64,000 nucleotides of DNA, taken from the NCBI RefSeq assembly GCF_015694525.1, contig NZ_JADQDM010000001.1, positions 620,001 through 684,000 of the forward strand. The letters are read 5' to 3'. Position 1 is the first letter of the stretch. Each line of letters begins with the position of its first letter. Below are positions 42,819 through 51,310 of the stretch, in pieces. The DNA comes from Hymenobacter ruricola (GTDB lineage: Bacteria; Bacteroidota; Bacteroidia; Cytophagales; Hymenobacteraceae). The translations under genes were made by a program, and so were the position numbers. The notes below the pieces were generated by a model that was given only the letters and a program-made list of their open reading frames with translations, did no database searches and had not been told where the DNA came from.

Positions 42819-44153
42819 ATGGCAACTCTGACGCATCAAGATAGCGCCACGGCTGAACAGCTCGTTATTACGGGTGGCGCTCGCAAGACTTTTATTACCA
42901 TCATCGTCGCCGGTGTGGTGGTGCTGATTCTCGGCATTCTGGCCCAAGTAATGGGGTGGGGGGCTGAAGAACACGCCGCTGCTGGCGAAGCAACAGGCCA
43001 CCTCGGTGCCTCGGCCGGTCACGGGGCTGGTGCTTCATTGCACGAAGAAGGCAGCTCCACTCTAGTGAAGCGCATTATCGTGAGCCTATGGCACAGCAAC
43101 GTGTTCTTCCTCGGTGTTTCGACCATTGGTACGGTGTTCATGGCCATCAACTATGTGGCTTATGCTGGCTGGTCGGTAATGGTCAAGCGCATTTCGGAAG
43201 CCCTCAGTGCCTGGATTATCCCTGGTGCCGTGATTATGCTGGTGGTGTTCCTGCTGGGCCGCCACGACATTTTCCACTGGACCCACGAAGGCATCATGGA
43301 CAAGGGCAACCCGAACTATGACGCCATCATTGCTGGCAAAAGCGGTTTCCTCAACCTGCCTTTTTACCTCATCCGCACCATTGTTTACCTCGCCATTTGG
43401 GCTTTCTTCAGCTACAAGTTGCGTCAGCTGTCGTTGGCCGAAGACCAACTAGGAGGTACGGTGTGGTTCCACAAGAGCATCAATGCGTCGGCCTTGTTCT
43501 TGGTGCTCTACGCTGTGACGTCGTCGATGTCTGCCTGGGACTGGGTGATGTCGGTTGACACGCACTGGTTCAGCACGATGTTCGGCTGGTATGTGTTCGC
43601 TTCGTGGTGGGTATCGGGCATTTCTGCCATTGCCCTCACGGCCATCTTTCTGAAGCAGGCTGGTTACCTAAAGGCTTTGACCTCTAACCACTTGCACGAC
43701 CTGGGCAAGCTGATGTTCGGCTTCAGTATTTTCTGGACTTACGTATGGTTCGCACAATTCATGCTGATTTGGTACGCCAACCTGCCCGAAGAAGCGGTTT
43801 ACTACAACCAGCGCCTTGGTGGCTTCGAAGGCCACTACACCGGCATCTTCTTCTTCAACCTGGTCATCAACTTCGTGTTCCCCTTCCTGGGCCTCATGAC
43901 GCGCGATGCCAAGCGTCAGATGATTATGATGAAGATTGTCTGCATTGCCATCCTGATTGGCCACTGGTCGGACTTCTATTTGATGTTTATGCCAGCAACT
44001 TTAAAGGGTGAAAGCGGGTTTCTGATTGAGATTGGCATCGCGGCCATTTTCTTGGGTGCTTTCCTGATTCTGTTCACGCGCCGCTTGGCTTCTGCTTCGC
44101 TTGTGCCCGTCAACCACCCCTTCCTGGACGAAAGCATCCACCACACTACTTAA
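42819..44153 (+). CDS. actF: Alternative Complex III subunit F, second NrfD-like membrane protein
   Basis: 444 residues with about ten TM helices: TFITIIVAGVVVLILGILAQVMG first, then SLWHSNVFFLGVSTIGTVFMAINYV, AWIIPGAVIMLVVFLLGRHDIFHW, and a late EIGIAAIFLGAFLILFTRRL. ActF is a paralogue of ActC that packs against it in the membrane. It is the last act gene, followed by a 98-bp gap with a hairpin before coxB, so the oxidase genes may be on the same transcript. Confidence 0.95.
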   Translation: MATLTHQDSATAEQLVITGGARKTFITIIVAGVVVLILGILAQVMGWGAEEHAAAGEATGHLGASAGHGAGASLHEEGSSTLVKRIIVSLWHSNVFFLGVSTIGTVFMAINYVAYAGWSVMVKRISEALSAWIIPGAVIMLVVFLLGRHDIFHWTHEGIMDKGNPNYDAIIAGKSGFLNLPFYLIRTIVYLAIWAFFSYKLRQLSLAEDQLGGTVWFHKSINASALFLVLYAVTSSMSAWDWVMSVDTHWFSTMFGWYVFASWWVSGISAIALTAIFLKQAGYLKALTSNHLHDLGKLMFGFSIFWTYVWFAQFMLIWYANLPEEAVYYNQRLGGFEGHYTGIFFFNLVINFVFPFLGLMTRDAKRQMIMMKIVCIAILIGHWSDFYLMFMPATLKGESGFLIEIGIAAIFLGAFLILFTRRLASASLVPVNHPFLDESIHHTT

Positions 44154-44159
44154 TTTTCT

Positions 44160-44250
44160 TTAGAACTGAGATTTTAGAACTCAGAACTCAGAATGCTCTT
44201 GAGTTTTGCCCGGGTTCTAAGCTCTAAGCTCTCGACTCTAATATCTAAAA
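44160..44250. repeat. Heptamer hairpin H2 (AGAACTC / AAGCTCT units)
   Basis: The left arm at 44174-44193 has AGAACTC units like H1. The right arm at 44215-44241 has TAAGCTC units. Pairing along TTAGAACTCAGAACTCAGAA needs several A-C type mismatches on the plus strand, which are G-U pairs in the minus-strand RNA. It occupies the gap between actF and coxB. Confidence 0.75.
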
Positions 44251-44251
44251 A

Positions 44252-45325
44252 ATGACTGCTCTTACCATTTTGCTGGTGTTGGTGTTGCTGCTGGTCGTGT
44301 TCGGCCTGCTGTTTCGCTTGCAGATTCTGACTTCTATTTTTTCCGGCACCTTTACGCGCGATATCGGCATGAGCAATAGCGTCAATGCTATTCTGATGCT
44401 CGTGTTCCTTGTGTTTGGTGGGGCGTGGTTCGCCTACTCTTTCGTTGAGAATTTCAACAAGATGAACCCGCCTATTGCTTCTGTACATGGCCACCAGATG
44501 GAGCGCATGTTCTGGATTACGATGGCCGTGATTGGCGTCGCTTTCGCCATTACCCAGAGCCTTTTGTTCGTTTATTCTTACAAATACCAGCACAAGGAGG
44601 GCCGTCGGGCTTACTTTTTTGCTCATAACAACAAAATCGAAGTTATCTGGACGATAATCCCGGCCATCGTGATGGCAGCGCTGATTTTCGCCGGCTGGAA
44701 AGCCTGGACTCGCATCACTGGCCCGGCTCCGAAGAATTCAGTTGTTGTAGAGGTGATGGGCAAGCAGTTCAACTGGCTGGTGCGCTACCCCGGTCGCGAC
44801 ATGAAGCTCGGTGTGATTAATTACCGCATGATTGATGCCGTAAACGAGTGGGGCTTTGACTTGAGCGACAAATCGGCGCTTGACGACTTCACCACAAACG
44901 AAATCCATGTTCCTAAAGGCGTGCCGGTGCTGATTAAAATTCGTTCGCGCGATGTGTTGCACGCCGTGTATATGCCGCATTTCCGCGTGCAGATGTACGC
45001 TGTGCCGGGCATGCCGACTCGTTTCTGGTTCACGCCGACGATGTCGACCGACGAGATGCGGGCCAAATTGGGCAACCCGAAGTTTAACTACGAACTGGCT
45101 TGTAACCAAGTGTGCGGCGGTAGCCACTTCGCTATGAAAGCCACGGTGATTGTGGACGAGCCGGACGATTACCAGAACTGGTACGCTGCTCAACAGTCGT
45201 TCTCCGCCAAAAACCCGGAGGTAATGGCTGCTTTTAAACAGAAAGCCAAAACGTTGGTTGCTCCCGTAGCGGCTCAGCCCGAGGCACCAGAAGTGGCCCC
45301 GGCTCCCTTGGCTGCTTCTTACTAA
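44252..45325 (+). CDS. coxB: Cytochrome c oxidase subunit II (CuA-binding)
   Basis: 357 residues. Four hydrophobic helices are visible (about 1-25, 43-66, 82-105 and 122-145), two more than the standard two. The last pair shows the usual order with HNNKIEVIWTIIPA before the final helix. The C-terminal cupredoxin domain carries the CuA ligands: H237 (VLHAVYMPHF), then C284, C288, H292 and M295 in ACNQVCGGSHFAM. The position usually held by Glu is Gln, which seems tolerated as that ligand acts by its backbone. No cytochrome c domain is attached. It is followed by coxA after 22 bp. Confidence 0.96.
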   Translation: MTALTILLVLVLLLVVFGLLFRLQILTSIFSGTFTRDIGMSNSVNAILMLVFLVFGGAWFAYSFVENFNKMNPPIASVHGHQMERMFWITMAVIGVAFAITQSLLFVYSYKYQHKEGRRAYFFAHNNKIEVIWTIIPAIVMAALIFAGWKAWTRITGPAPKNSVVVEVMGKQFNWLVRYPGRDMKLGVINYRMIDAVNEWGFDLSDKSALDDFTTNEIHVPKGVPVLIKIRSRDVLHAVYMPHFRVQMYAVPGMPTRFWFTPTMSTDEMRAKLGNPKFNYELACNQVCGGSHFAMKATVIVDEPDDYQNWYAAQQSFSAKNPEVMAAFKQKAKTLVAPVAAQPEAPEVAPAPLAASY

Positions 45326-45347
45326 TACAATCTAACGGTATCTCGCT

Positions 45348-47243
45348 ATGTCAGACATGACGCCTAAGCCTAATCTTTCGCCCAGCGTTGAAGCGCAAGG
45401 CGGTCGTGGTTCCGCTCCGGTTCCTGCTACCGAGCACGACGACCACCTGCTGCACGATGACCATCATCATGAGCACCACGACCAGCACTGGCTGTGGAAG
45501 TACGTGTTCAGCCAAGACCACAAGCAAATTGCCAAGCAGTTCCTGATTACGGGTATTTTCTGGGCAATTCTTGGGGGCACGCTTTCCAGCTTATTCCGTT
45601 TGCAACTCGGCTGGCCCGAAGGCACCATGGAGTGGCTGAAGCCAATACTGGGCGGCTGGGTTAGCGAAGCCGGCAAGCTCGACCCGGAGTTCTACTTGGC
45701 TTTGGTGACGATGCACGGGACCATTATGGTGTTCTTCGTGCTCACAGCCGGACTGAGCGGCACGTTTTCGAACTTCCTCATTCCGCTGCAGGTAGGGGCC
45801 CGCGACATGGCATCGGGCTTTATGAACATGCTCTCGTACTGGTTCTTCTTCCTGTCGAGCGTGGTGATGTTCTCGTCGCTGTTCATTGAAACCGGACCGG
45901 CGGCGGCTGGCTGGACTATATACCCGCCGTTGAGTGCGCTGCCCCAGGCCATTCCTGGTTCGGGTACTGGCATGACGATGTGGCTGGTATCGATGGCATT
46001 GTTCATCGTGTCGCAGCTGTTGGGTGGTGTAAACTACGTGACGACGGTTATCAACCTGCGTACCCGCGGCATGAGCATGAGCAAGCTGCCGCTCACCATC
46101 TGGGCGTTCTTCCTTACCGCAATTCTTGGCATTCTGTCGTTCCCGGTGCTTTTCTCGGCGGCGTTGCTGCTGATTTTTGACCGCTCGTTCGGCACTTCGT
46201 TCTTCTTGTCGGATATCTACATTGCCGGGCAGGCGCTCAGCAATCAGGGCGGTTCGCCGGTGTTGTTCCAGCACTTGTTCTGGTTCCTGGGTCACCCCGA
46301 AGTGTACATCGTTATCATGCCAGCCATGGGCATGGTGTCGGAAGTACTGGCTACGAACGCACGCAAGCCCATCTTCGGCTACCGCGCCATGATTGGCTCG
46401 CTGATTGGCATCTCGCTGCTGTCGTTTGTGGTGTGGGCTCACCACATGTTCGTGACGGGCATGAACCCCTTCCTCGGTTCAGTCTTCATGTTCCTGACGC
46501 TGATTATTGCGGTGCCCTCGGGCGTGAAAGTGTTCAACTGGCTGGCTACGCTGTGGCGCGGCAACATTCGCTTCACGGCTGCTATGCTGTTTGCCATCGG
46601 CTTCGTGTCGCTGTTTATCTCGGGTGGTTTGACGGGTATTATCCTCGGCAACGCAACGCTGGACATTCAGATGCACAACACCTACTTCGTGGTGGCTCAC
46701 TTCCACTTGGTAATGGGCAGCTCGGCCTTCTTCGGTCTGTTTGCCGGGGTATATCACTGGTTCCCGAAGATGTTCGGCCGCATGATGGACGAGAAGCTGG
46801 GCTACATCCACTTCTGGCTGACGTTTGCTGGTGTGTATCTGGTATTTATGCCGATGCACTACGTAGGCATTGCCGGCTTCCCCCGCCGTTACTACGCTTG
46901 GACCGGCTTCGATGCCTTCTCGCAATTTGCTGATATGAACAAGTTCATCTCGATTGCGGCCATTATTGCCTTCTTGGGCCAGTTTATCTTCATCTTCAAC
47001 TTCTTCTATAGCATTTTCCGCGGCCGTCGCGCCACCCAGAACCCCTGGAACTCGACCACGCTGGAATGGACGGCTCCCATTGAGCCCGGCCACGGCAACT
47101 GGCCCGGCGAGATTCCCGCCGTATACCGTTGGCCCTACGACTACAGCAAGCCGGGTTCGGAAGTGGATTTCATCCCGCAGAACGTGCCCTACTCGCAAAC
47201 GCACTCGTCGAACCTGCCCTACGAGCGGGACATGGCTGAGTAA
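45348..47243 (+). CDS. coxA: Cytochrome c oxidase subunit I (A-type)
   Basis: 631 residues. A His-rich N-terminal cytoplasmic segment (HDDHLLHDDHHHEHHDQHW, about 28-46) precedes 12 or more TM helices. Ligand motifs are present: HPEVY (CuB His and its cross-linked Tyr, in FWFLGHPEVYIV), the double His in VVWAHHMFVTGM, and VAHFHLVMG for heme a3/a. The motif set places it in the A-type family of proton-pumping oxidases. The His-rich start might buffer copper. A strong terminator 22 bp after the stop means that ctaA needs at least partial read-through or its own promoter. Confidence 0.97.
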   Translation: MSDMTPKPNLSPSVEAQGGRGSAPVPATEHDDHLLHDDHHHEHHDQHWLWKYVFSQDHKQIAKQFLITGIFWAILGGTLSSLFRLQLGWPEGTMEWLKPILGGWVSEAGKLDPEFYLALVTMHGTIMVFFVLTAGLSGTFSNFLIPLQVGARDMASGFMNMLSYWFFFLSSVVMFSSLFIETGPAAAGWTIYPPLSALPQAIPGSGTGMTMWLVSMALFIVSQLLGGVNYVTTVINLRTRGMSMSKLPLTIWAFFLTAILGILSFPVLFSAALLLIFDRSFGTSFFLSDIYIAGQALSNQGGSPVLFQHLFWFLGHPEVYIVIMPAMGMVSEVLATNARKPIFGYRAMIGSLIGISLLSFVVWAHHMFVTGMNPFLGSVFMFLTLIIAVPSGVKVFNWLATLWRGNIRFTAAMLFAIGFVSLFISGGLTGIILGNATLDIQMHNTYFVVAHFHLVMGSSAFFGLFAGVYHWFPKMFGRMMDEKLGYIHFWLTFAGVYLVFMPMHYVGIAGFPRRYYAWTGFDAFSQFADMNKFISIAAIIAFLGQFIFIFNFFYSIFRGRRATQNPWNSTTLEWTAPIEPGHGNWPGEIPAVYRWPYDYSKPGSEVDFIPQNVPYSQTHSSNLPYERDMAE

Positions 47244-47265
47244 GTTGACCCAAAGTGAAAGTCCC

Positions 47266-47297
47266 AAAAAGGGCCGCCTGACCGGCGGCCCTTTTTA
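47266..47297 (+). terminator. Intrinsic terminator after coxA
   Basis: A perfect 13-bp stem (47266-47278 with 47284-47296, TGACC loop) is followed by a T run. It divides the act-cox structural genes from the heme A/assembly genes. Confidence 0.93.
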
Positions 47298-47328
47298 TTG
47301 TCAATGATTTTAAAGAAGATTAGTGAGC

Positions 47329-48480
47329 ATGAATAATTGGCCGATGAGCCTCGCTGTTCGGCGTTTCCGCTTCGTGGGAATGCTGACGGTGGTGGCCGTT
47401 TACTTGTTGATTCTGGTGGGAGGCATCGTCCGCAGCACGGGCAGCGGCATGGGCTGCCCGGACTGGCCGAAGTGCTTTGGCAGTTGGGTGCCACCCACCA
47501 AAATCAGTCAGCTACCTCCCAACTACAAGGAAGTATACACGGCCCAGCGCGTGGCCAAAAATCAGAAGCTGGCCCGTACCCTGCAGCGATTGGGCTTTGC
47601 GCAGGTGGCGGGCAGCATTTTCGCGCATCCTACCCAATACATCGAAACGGATTTCAACCCAGTAAAAACCTGGATTGAATACGTGAACCGGTTGTTGGGT
47701 GCCCTGATTGGAATTTTTGTGTTTCTAACGGTGCTTTTCGCACTGCCGTATTGGCGGCGCGACCGGGCCATTTTCTGGCTGGCGCTGGCATCGTTTCTTC
47801 TCACCGGCGTGCAGGGTTATTTAGGTTCGCTGGTGGTGTCCACTAATCTGCTGCCCGTGATGGTGACCATACACATGGCCCTGGCTCTGGTAATTGTGGC
47901 TTTGTTGCTATACGCGGTGGACCGGGCCCGTCGAGAACAGACAGCGGTGGAGGATGCGGCATTTAGCGGCGCTGCTACAGCTGGAGAAGAAGCTTCGGCA
48001 CCGGTGCCCAGTGGTGGGCTACAGGTGTGGCTGTGGGCGGCGCTTCTGCTTACCTTTTGGCAGATAATGCTGGGCACGCAGGTACGGGAGCAGGTTGATG
48101 TGGTATCAGCTGCAACAGGCTACATGGGCCGTGAAAATTGGGTGGAGAAGCTGGGCAGCGTATTTAGTGTTCACCGCACAGTTTCGGCGTTGGTGCTGCT
48201 GCTGAATGTATACCTGGGGTACGAGCTGTGGCAGTTTGCTCAGGTCCGGCTCCGGCGGCTGGTGCTGGCTACATTGGGCATTATCGGGCTCGAAATTCTG
48301 GCTGGGGTGGTGCTGGCTTCGTTTGCGCTGCCCGCGGCAGTGCAGCCGGTGCATCTCACTCTGGCCACCGTGTTGTTTGGCGTGCAGTTCCTGACCCTGC
48401 TGGCCATAGCCCAGGCCCGGAAAGCGCCAGCGCCAGAAACTATTGCGCCATCGGATGCCGCCCGGCCGGTTGTTGCGTAA
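47329..48480 (+). CDS. ctaA: Heme A synthase (COX15/CtaA)
   Basis: Oxidises the C8 methyl of heme O to the formyl group of heme A. 383 residues with eight TM helices. GGIVRSTGSGMGCPDWPKC after TM1 carries the conserved Cys pair. The helix EYVNRLLGALIGI has Asn where CtaA proteins usually have the first heme-ligand His (ExxH); the other three His are in place (VTIHMALAL, VFSVHRTVSAL, VQPVHLTLA). The start is taken at the ATG at 47329; a GTG two codons earlier is possible. The gene lies between coxA and ctaB, as expected for an oxidase cluster that makes its own heme. Confidence 0.93.
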   Translation: MNNWPMSLAVRRFRFVGMLTVVAVYLLILVGGIVRSTGSGMGCPDWPKCFGSWVPPTKISQLPPNYKEVYTAQRVAKNQKLARTLQRLGFAQVAGSIFAHPTQYIETDFNPVKTWIEYVNRLLGALIGIFVFLTVLFALPYWRRDRAIFWLALASFLLTGVQGYLGSLVVSTNLLPVMVTIHMALALVIVALLLYAVDRARREQTAVEDAAFSGAATAGEEASAPVPSGGLQVWLWAALLLTFWQIMLGTQVREQVDVVSAATGYMGRENWVEKLGSVFSVHRTVSALVLLLNVYLGYELWQFAQVRLRRLVLATLGIIGLEILAGVVLASFALPAAVQPVHLTLATVLFGVQFLTLLAIAQARKAPAPETIAPSDAARPVVA

Positions 48481-48485
48481 CTTTG
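48478..48485 (+). promoter_or_regulatory. Possible internal -7 box before ctaB
   Basis: TAACTTTG overlaps the ctaA stop codon and matches TAnnTTTG. There is no good TTTG 19-21 bases upstream, so it is only a candidate for a secondary promoter of the assembly genes. Confidence 0.35.
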
Positions 48486-48550
48486 CGGCCCGTTTGGCAG
48501 CCACCCGTTAATGGCCTGAGCGCTAAGCGACGAAACTAGAAGACGTATTG

Positions 48551-49402
48551 ATGGTTAAGGCCCGCGCCTATTTTCAGCTGCTTAAATTCCGGCTTTCGCT
48601 CACGGTGGCGTTTTCCAGTGCAATTGGGTACCTGTTGGGGGCGCACGAGTTTAGCTGGAGTCGCGCGCTGCTGGTGATGCTGGGCGGCCTGCTCGTCACC
48701 GGCTCGGCCAACATCATCAACCAGGTTCACGAGCGGGAACTCGACAAGCTGATGACCCGCACGGCCCAGCGGCCGCTGCCGTTGGGCGTCATTTCGCCGG
48801 GCGAGGCCTGGGTATTTTGCGTGCTGCTGGGCGTGGCGGGGCTGGGCTTGCTGGCCTACGCTTTCAACCCGCTCACCGCCGCGCTCTCGCTGCTGTCACT
48901 TATTCTGTACGGCTTTATTTATACGCCGCTCAAAACGATTTCGCCTATTTGCGTGGCTGTGGGCGCTGTTCCGGGCGGCTTGCCGCCGCTCATTGGCTGG
49001 GTGGCCGCCACGGGGTACGTTGGGGTGGAGGCCTGGGTGTTGTTCGGCATCCAGTTCATGTGGCAGTTCCCGCACTTCTGGGCCATTGCCTGGGTGGCCG
49101 ACGACGACTACAAGCGCGCCGGCTTCAAAATGCTGCCTTCGCCCGGCAACCGCGACCTGCGCACGGCCTTCCAAATCATGACTTACACGCTGCTGCTGAT
49201 TCCGCTGAGCCTGCTGCCGCTCGTGTTCAACATCTCGGGCCAAATCTCCGCTTTTGTGGCGGTGGTGTGCGGGGTGCTGTTCCTGCTGCTCACCGTGCAG
49301 CTCATGCGCACGCAGTCGCGCAAAGCCGCGCTGCGCATCATGTTTGCCTCGTTTTTATACTTGCCCATCGTACAAATTGCGCTGGTGCTGGACAAAATCT
49401 AG
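48551..49402 (+). CDS. ctaB: Heme O synthase (protoheme IX farnesyltransferase)
   Basis: UbiA-family prenyltransferase that adds farnesyl to heme B. 283 residues, about eight TM helices. The first Asp-rich motif is here NIINQVHERELDKLMTRTAQRPLP (Asn, Glu, Asp instead of NxxxDxxxD), and the second polar loop contains DDDYKRAGFKMLP. The start is the ATG at 48551; a TTG lies one codon earlier. The product feeds heme O to CtaA encoded just upstream (70-bp gap). Confidence 0.95.
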   Translation: MVKARAYFQLLKFRLSLTVAFSSAIGYLLGAHEFSWSRALLVMLGGLLVTGSANIINQVHERELDKLMTRTAQRPLPLGVISPGEAWVFCVLLGVAGLGLLAYAFNPLTAALSLLSLILYGFIYTPLKTISPICVAVGAVPGGLPPLIGWVAATGYVGVEAWVLFGIQFMWQFPHFWAIAWVADDDYKRAGFKMLPSPGNRDLRTAFQIMTYTLLLIPLSLLPLVFNISGQISAFVAVVCGVLFLLLTVQLMRTQSRKAALRIMFASFLYLPIVQIALVLDKI

Positions 49403-49481
49403 CGGGCAGTTGTTAGAAGAAGACGGCAGTGCCGCGTAACCATTACGGGGCAACGGCCGAGCACCAATAACTAATTATCCT

Positions 49482-50072
49482 ATGAATCCCCAACCGGAAA
49501 TTTTATCTGAGAAAGAAGTCGGGCTAGGCTGGCATCCCAAGCGCGTGCTGCTCATCCTGCTCATTTTCAGTATTGTGATGATGTTCGCGGCTTTCACCAG
49601 CGGCTACATCGTGCGGCGCGACGAAGGCAACTGGCGCGAGTTCGACCTGCCGGCCTCGCTGCTCATCAATTCCATCCTCATTGCCTTGAGCAGTGCCAGC
49701 ATGCAGTGGGCCTACTTCTCAGCGCGTAAGGACGAGCTTGGCCGCCTGAAAACGGGCTTGGTCGTGACGCTGGTGCTGGGCCTGGCTTTTCTGGCGGGCC
49801 AGTATGTGAGCTTTGGCGACCTGGTGGCCGGCAACACCTACTTTGGCGGCGCCGACGCCAATCCTTCGGGTTCGTTCGTATACGTGCTCATGGGCGTGCA
49901 CGCTTTTCACCTGGTTACGGGGCTTGTTTTTCTGGCCGTGGTGCTCCGCCGAGCACTTAACTATCAGGTGCATTCGCGCGCCATGCTCTCCATTGGCAAC
50001 GCTACCCTGTACTGGCACTTCCTGGGCGGACTTTGGCTGTACCTGTATTTGTTCTTACTTTTGAACCACTAA
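49482..50072 (+). CDS. Cytochrome c oxidase subunit III (short form)
   Basis: 196 residues with five TM helices. It begins on the cytoplasmic side (GLGWHPKRVLLILLIFSIVMMFAAFTSGYIVRR) and has the subunit III features GVHAFHLVTGLVFLAVVL and YWHFLGGLWLYLYLFLLL at the C-terminus. Subunit III stabilises the D-channel of the catalytic subunit. A second, longer subunit III gene follows after 22 bp, a duplication that is usual in Bacteroidota oxidase clusters. Confidence 0.92.
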   Translation: MNPQPEILSEKEVGLGWHPKRVLLILLIFSIVMMFAAFTSGYIVRRDEGNWREFDLPASLLINSILIALSSASMQWAYFSARKDELGRLKTGLVVTLVLGLAFLAGQYVSFGDLVAGNTYFGGADANPSGSFVYVLMGVHAFHLVTGLVFLAVVLRRALNYQVHSRAMLSIGNATLYWHFLGGLWLYLYLFLLLNH

Positions 50073-50094
50073 AACGACGTTTACGCTGTCCGCT

Positions 50095-50868
50095 ATGGCC
50101 CAATCGACCACTTTGCAGTCGCCTACTGCACCCGCTACCCACGACGCCCCGCGCACCGGCACCTGGGATGGCGGCAACGAACCTTTCAAAGCGAGCTACG
50201 GCAAGCTGATGATGTGGTTCTTCCTGCTTTCTGACGCTTTCACCTTTGCGGCTTTCCTCACCACTTATGGCATGATTCGCCATAAGCACGAAGTATTTAC
50301 GGGCGAAGCCAAGGATTTTGTGTTCAGCACGCGGTGGTGGCCCATTCCGGACCATGTATTCAACGCCTTCCCCGGCATGGGCGAAGCCAACGTGCCCCTC
50401 GGTTTCGTGGCTTTGATGACCATGATTCTGATTTTGAGCTCCGTAACGATGGTTCTGGCCGTTGAAGCCGGTCAGCGCATGGACAAGGCCGACGTGCAGA
50501 AGTGGCTGCTTTGGACCATCCTGTTCGGCAGCACCTTCCTGCTGAGCCAGGCCTGGGAGTGGAGCCACTTCATCCACGGCCACACCGAAGGCACGGTGAT
50601 GGCCGATGGGACGGTGTTTCACGGCGCCAACCTAGCCATGAACCAGTACGGGCCGGTGCTTTTTGCCGACTTGTTCTTCTTCATCACGGGTTTCCACGGC
50701 ACCCACGTGTTCTCGGGCGTCTGCCTGTTGGTGTGGTGCTTCATCGCCACCACCAACGGCACGTTTGAAAAGCGCGGCCACTACGAAATGATTGAGAAAA
50801 TCGGCCTCTACTGGCACTTCGTGGACTTGGTGTGGGTGTTTGTGTTCACTTTCTTCTACCTCGTTTAG
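50095..50868 (+). CDS. Cytochrome c oxidase subunit III (long form)
   Basis: 257 residues with a soluble N-terminus and about six TM helices: KLMMWFFLLSDAFTFAAFLTTYGMIRH first, a large polar loop (HKHEVFTGEAKDF..), LWTILFGSTFLLSQAWEWSHFI, FFFITGFHGTHVFSGVCLLVWCF, and YWHFVDLVWVFVFTFFYL at the end. The FHGTHV and YWHFVD motifs are diagnostic of subunit III. It is co-transcribed with the preceding short form; an AT-rich heptamer hairpin separates it from the subunit IV gene. Confidence 0.93.
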   Translation: MAQSTTLQSPTAPATHDAPRTGTWDGGNEPFKASYGKLMMWFFLLSDAFTFAAFLTTYGMIRHKHEVFTGEAKDFVFSTRWWPIPDHVFNAFPGMGEANVPLGFVALMTMILILSSVTMVLAVEAGQRMDKADVQKWLLWTILFGSTFLLSQAWEWSHFIHGHTEGTVMADGTVFHGANLAMNQYGPVLFADLFFFITGFHGTHVFSGVCLLVWCFIATTNGTFEKRGHYEMIEKIGLYWHFVDLVWVFVFTFFYLV

Positions 50869-50870
50869 TT

Positions 50871-50955
50871 TTAATTATAAATTTCGAATTATGAATTATG
50901 AATGTGAGGAAGGCAATTTGCCCAAATCATAATTCATAATTTATAATTTATAATT
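50871..50955. repeat. Heptamer hairpin H4 (AATTATG / AATTATA units)
   Basis: Left arm 50871-50906, right arm 50923-50955. The 15-base core AATTATGAATTATGA (50887-50901) has an exact complement at 50927-50941. The loop holds a small GGCAA/TTGCC hairpin. Almost the whole 94-bp gap between the two oxidase genes is this element; it lacks a terminator-type GC stem. Confidence 0.9.
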
Positions 50956-50962
50956 CTCCCTA

Positions 50963-51307
50963 ATGGCTTCCCACGCAACTACTGAGCACACGCTCGCTCC
51001 CGGCGAAATCGCCAAACCGAATACCGGCTGGATTTGGAAAACCTTCTTCGTGCTGGTGGGCATCACCGCCGTCGAGTTCGTTTTCGTGTTCCTGATGCAC
51101 CCGAGCACCCTGCGCAACAGCATTTTTATTGTGCTCACCATCCTGAAGGCATTCTTCATCGTGGGTGAGTTCATGCACTTGAAGCACGAAACCAAAGGCC
51201 TGATTTGGACAATTCTGATTCCGATGTCTTTGCTGGTGTGGCTGCTGGTGGCCCTCGTAACCGAAGGCTCATTCATCGGCGAAGTGCTGCAAAACATGTT
51301 CAAATAG
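50963..51307 (+). CDS. Cytochrome c oxidase subunit IV-like protein
   Basis: 114 residues, three TM helices (about 25-45, 52-72 and 80-100): WIWKTFFVLVGITAVEFVFVFLM, NSIFIVLTILKAFFIVGEFMHL, GLIWTILIPMSLLVWLLVALV. The EFMHLKHE motif between helices 2 and 3 is typical of the prokaryotic subunit IV family (COX4_pro). It is a small accessory subunit that stabilises the oxidase. Confidence 0.92.
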   Translation: MASHATTEHTLAPGEIAKPNTGWIWKTFFVLVGITAVEFVFVFLMHPSTLRNSIFIVLTILKAFFIVGEFMHLKHETKGLIWTILIPMSLLVWLLVALVTEGSFIGEVLQNMFK

Positions 51308-51310
51308 CGA

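Noticed and set aside
34350..50955. Reading the four heptamer hairpins as terminators
   Set aside because: There is no GC-rich stem and no T run, and they sit between genes whose products are needed together. True terminators in this window (for example 47266-47297) look very different.
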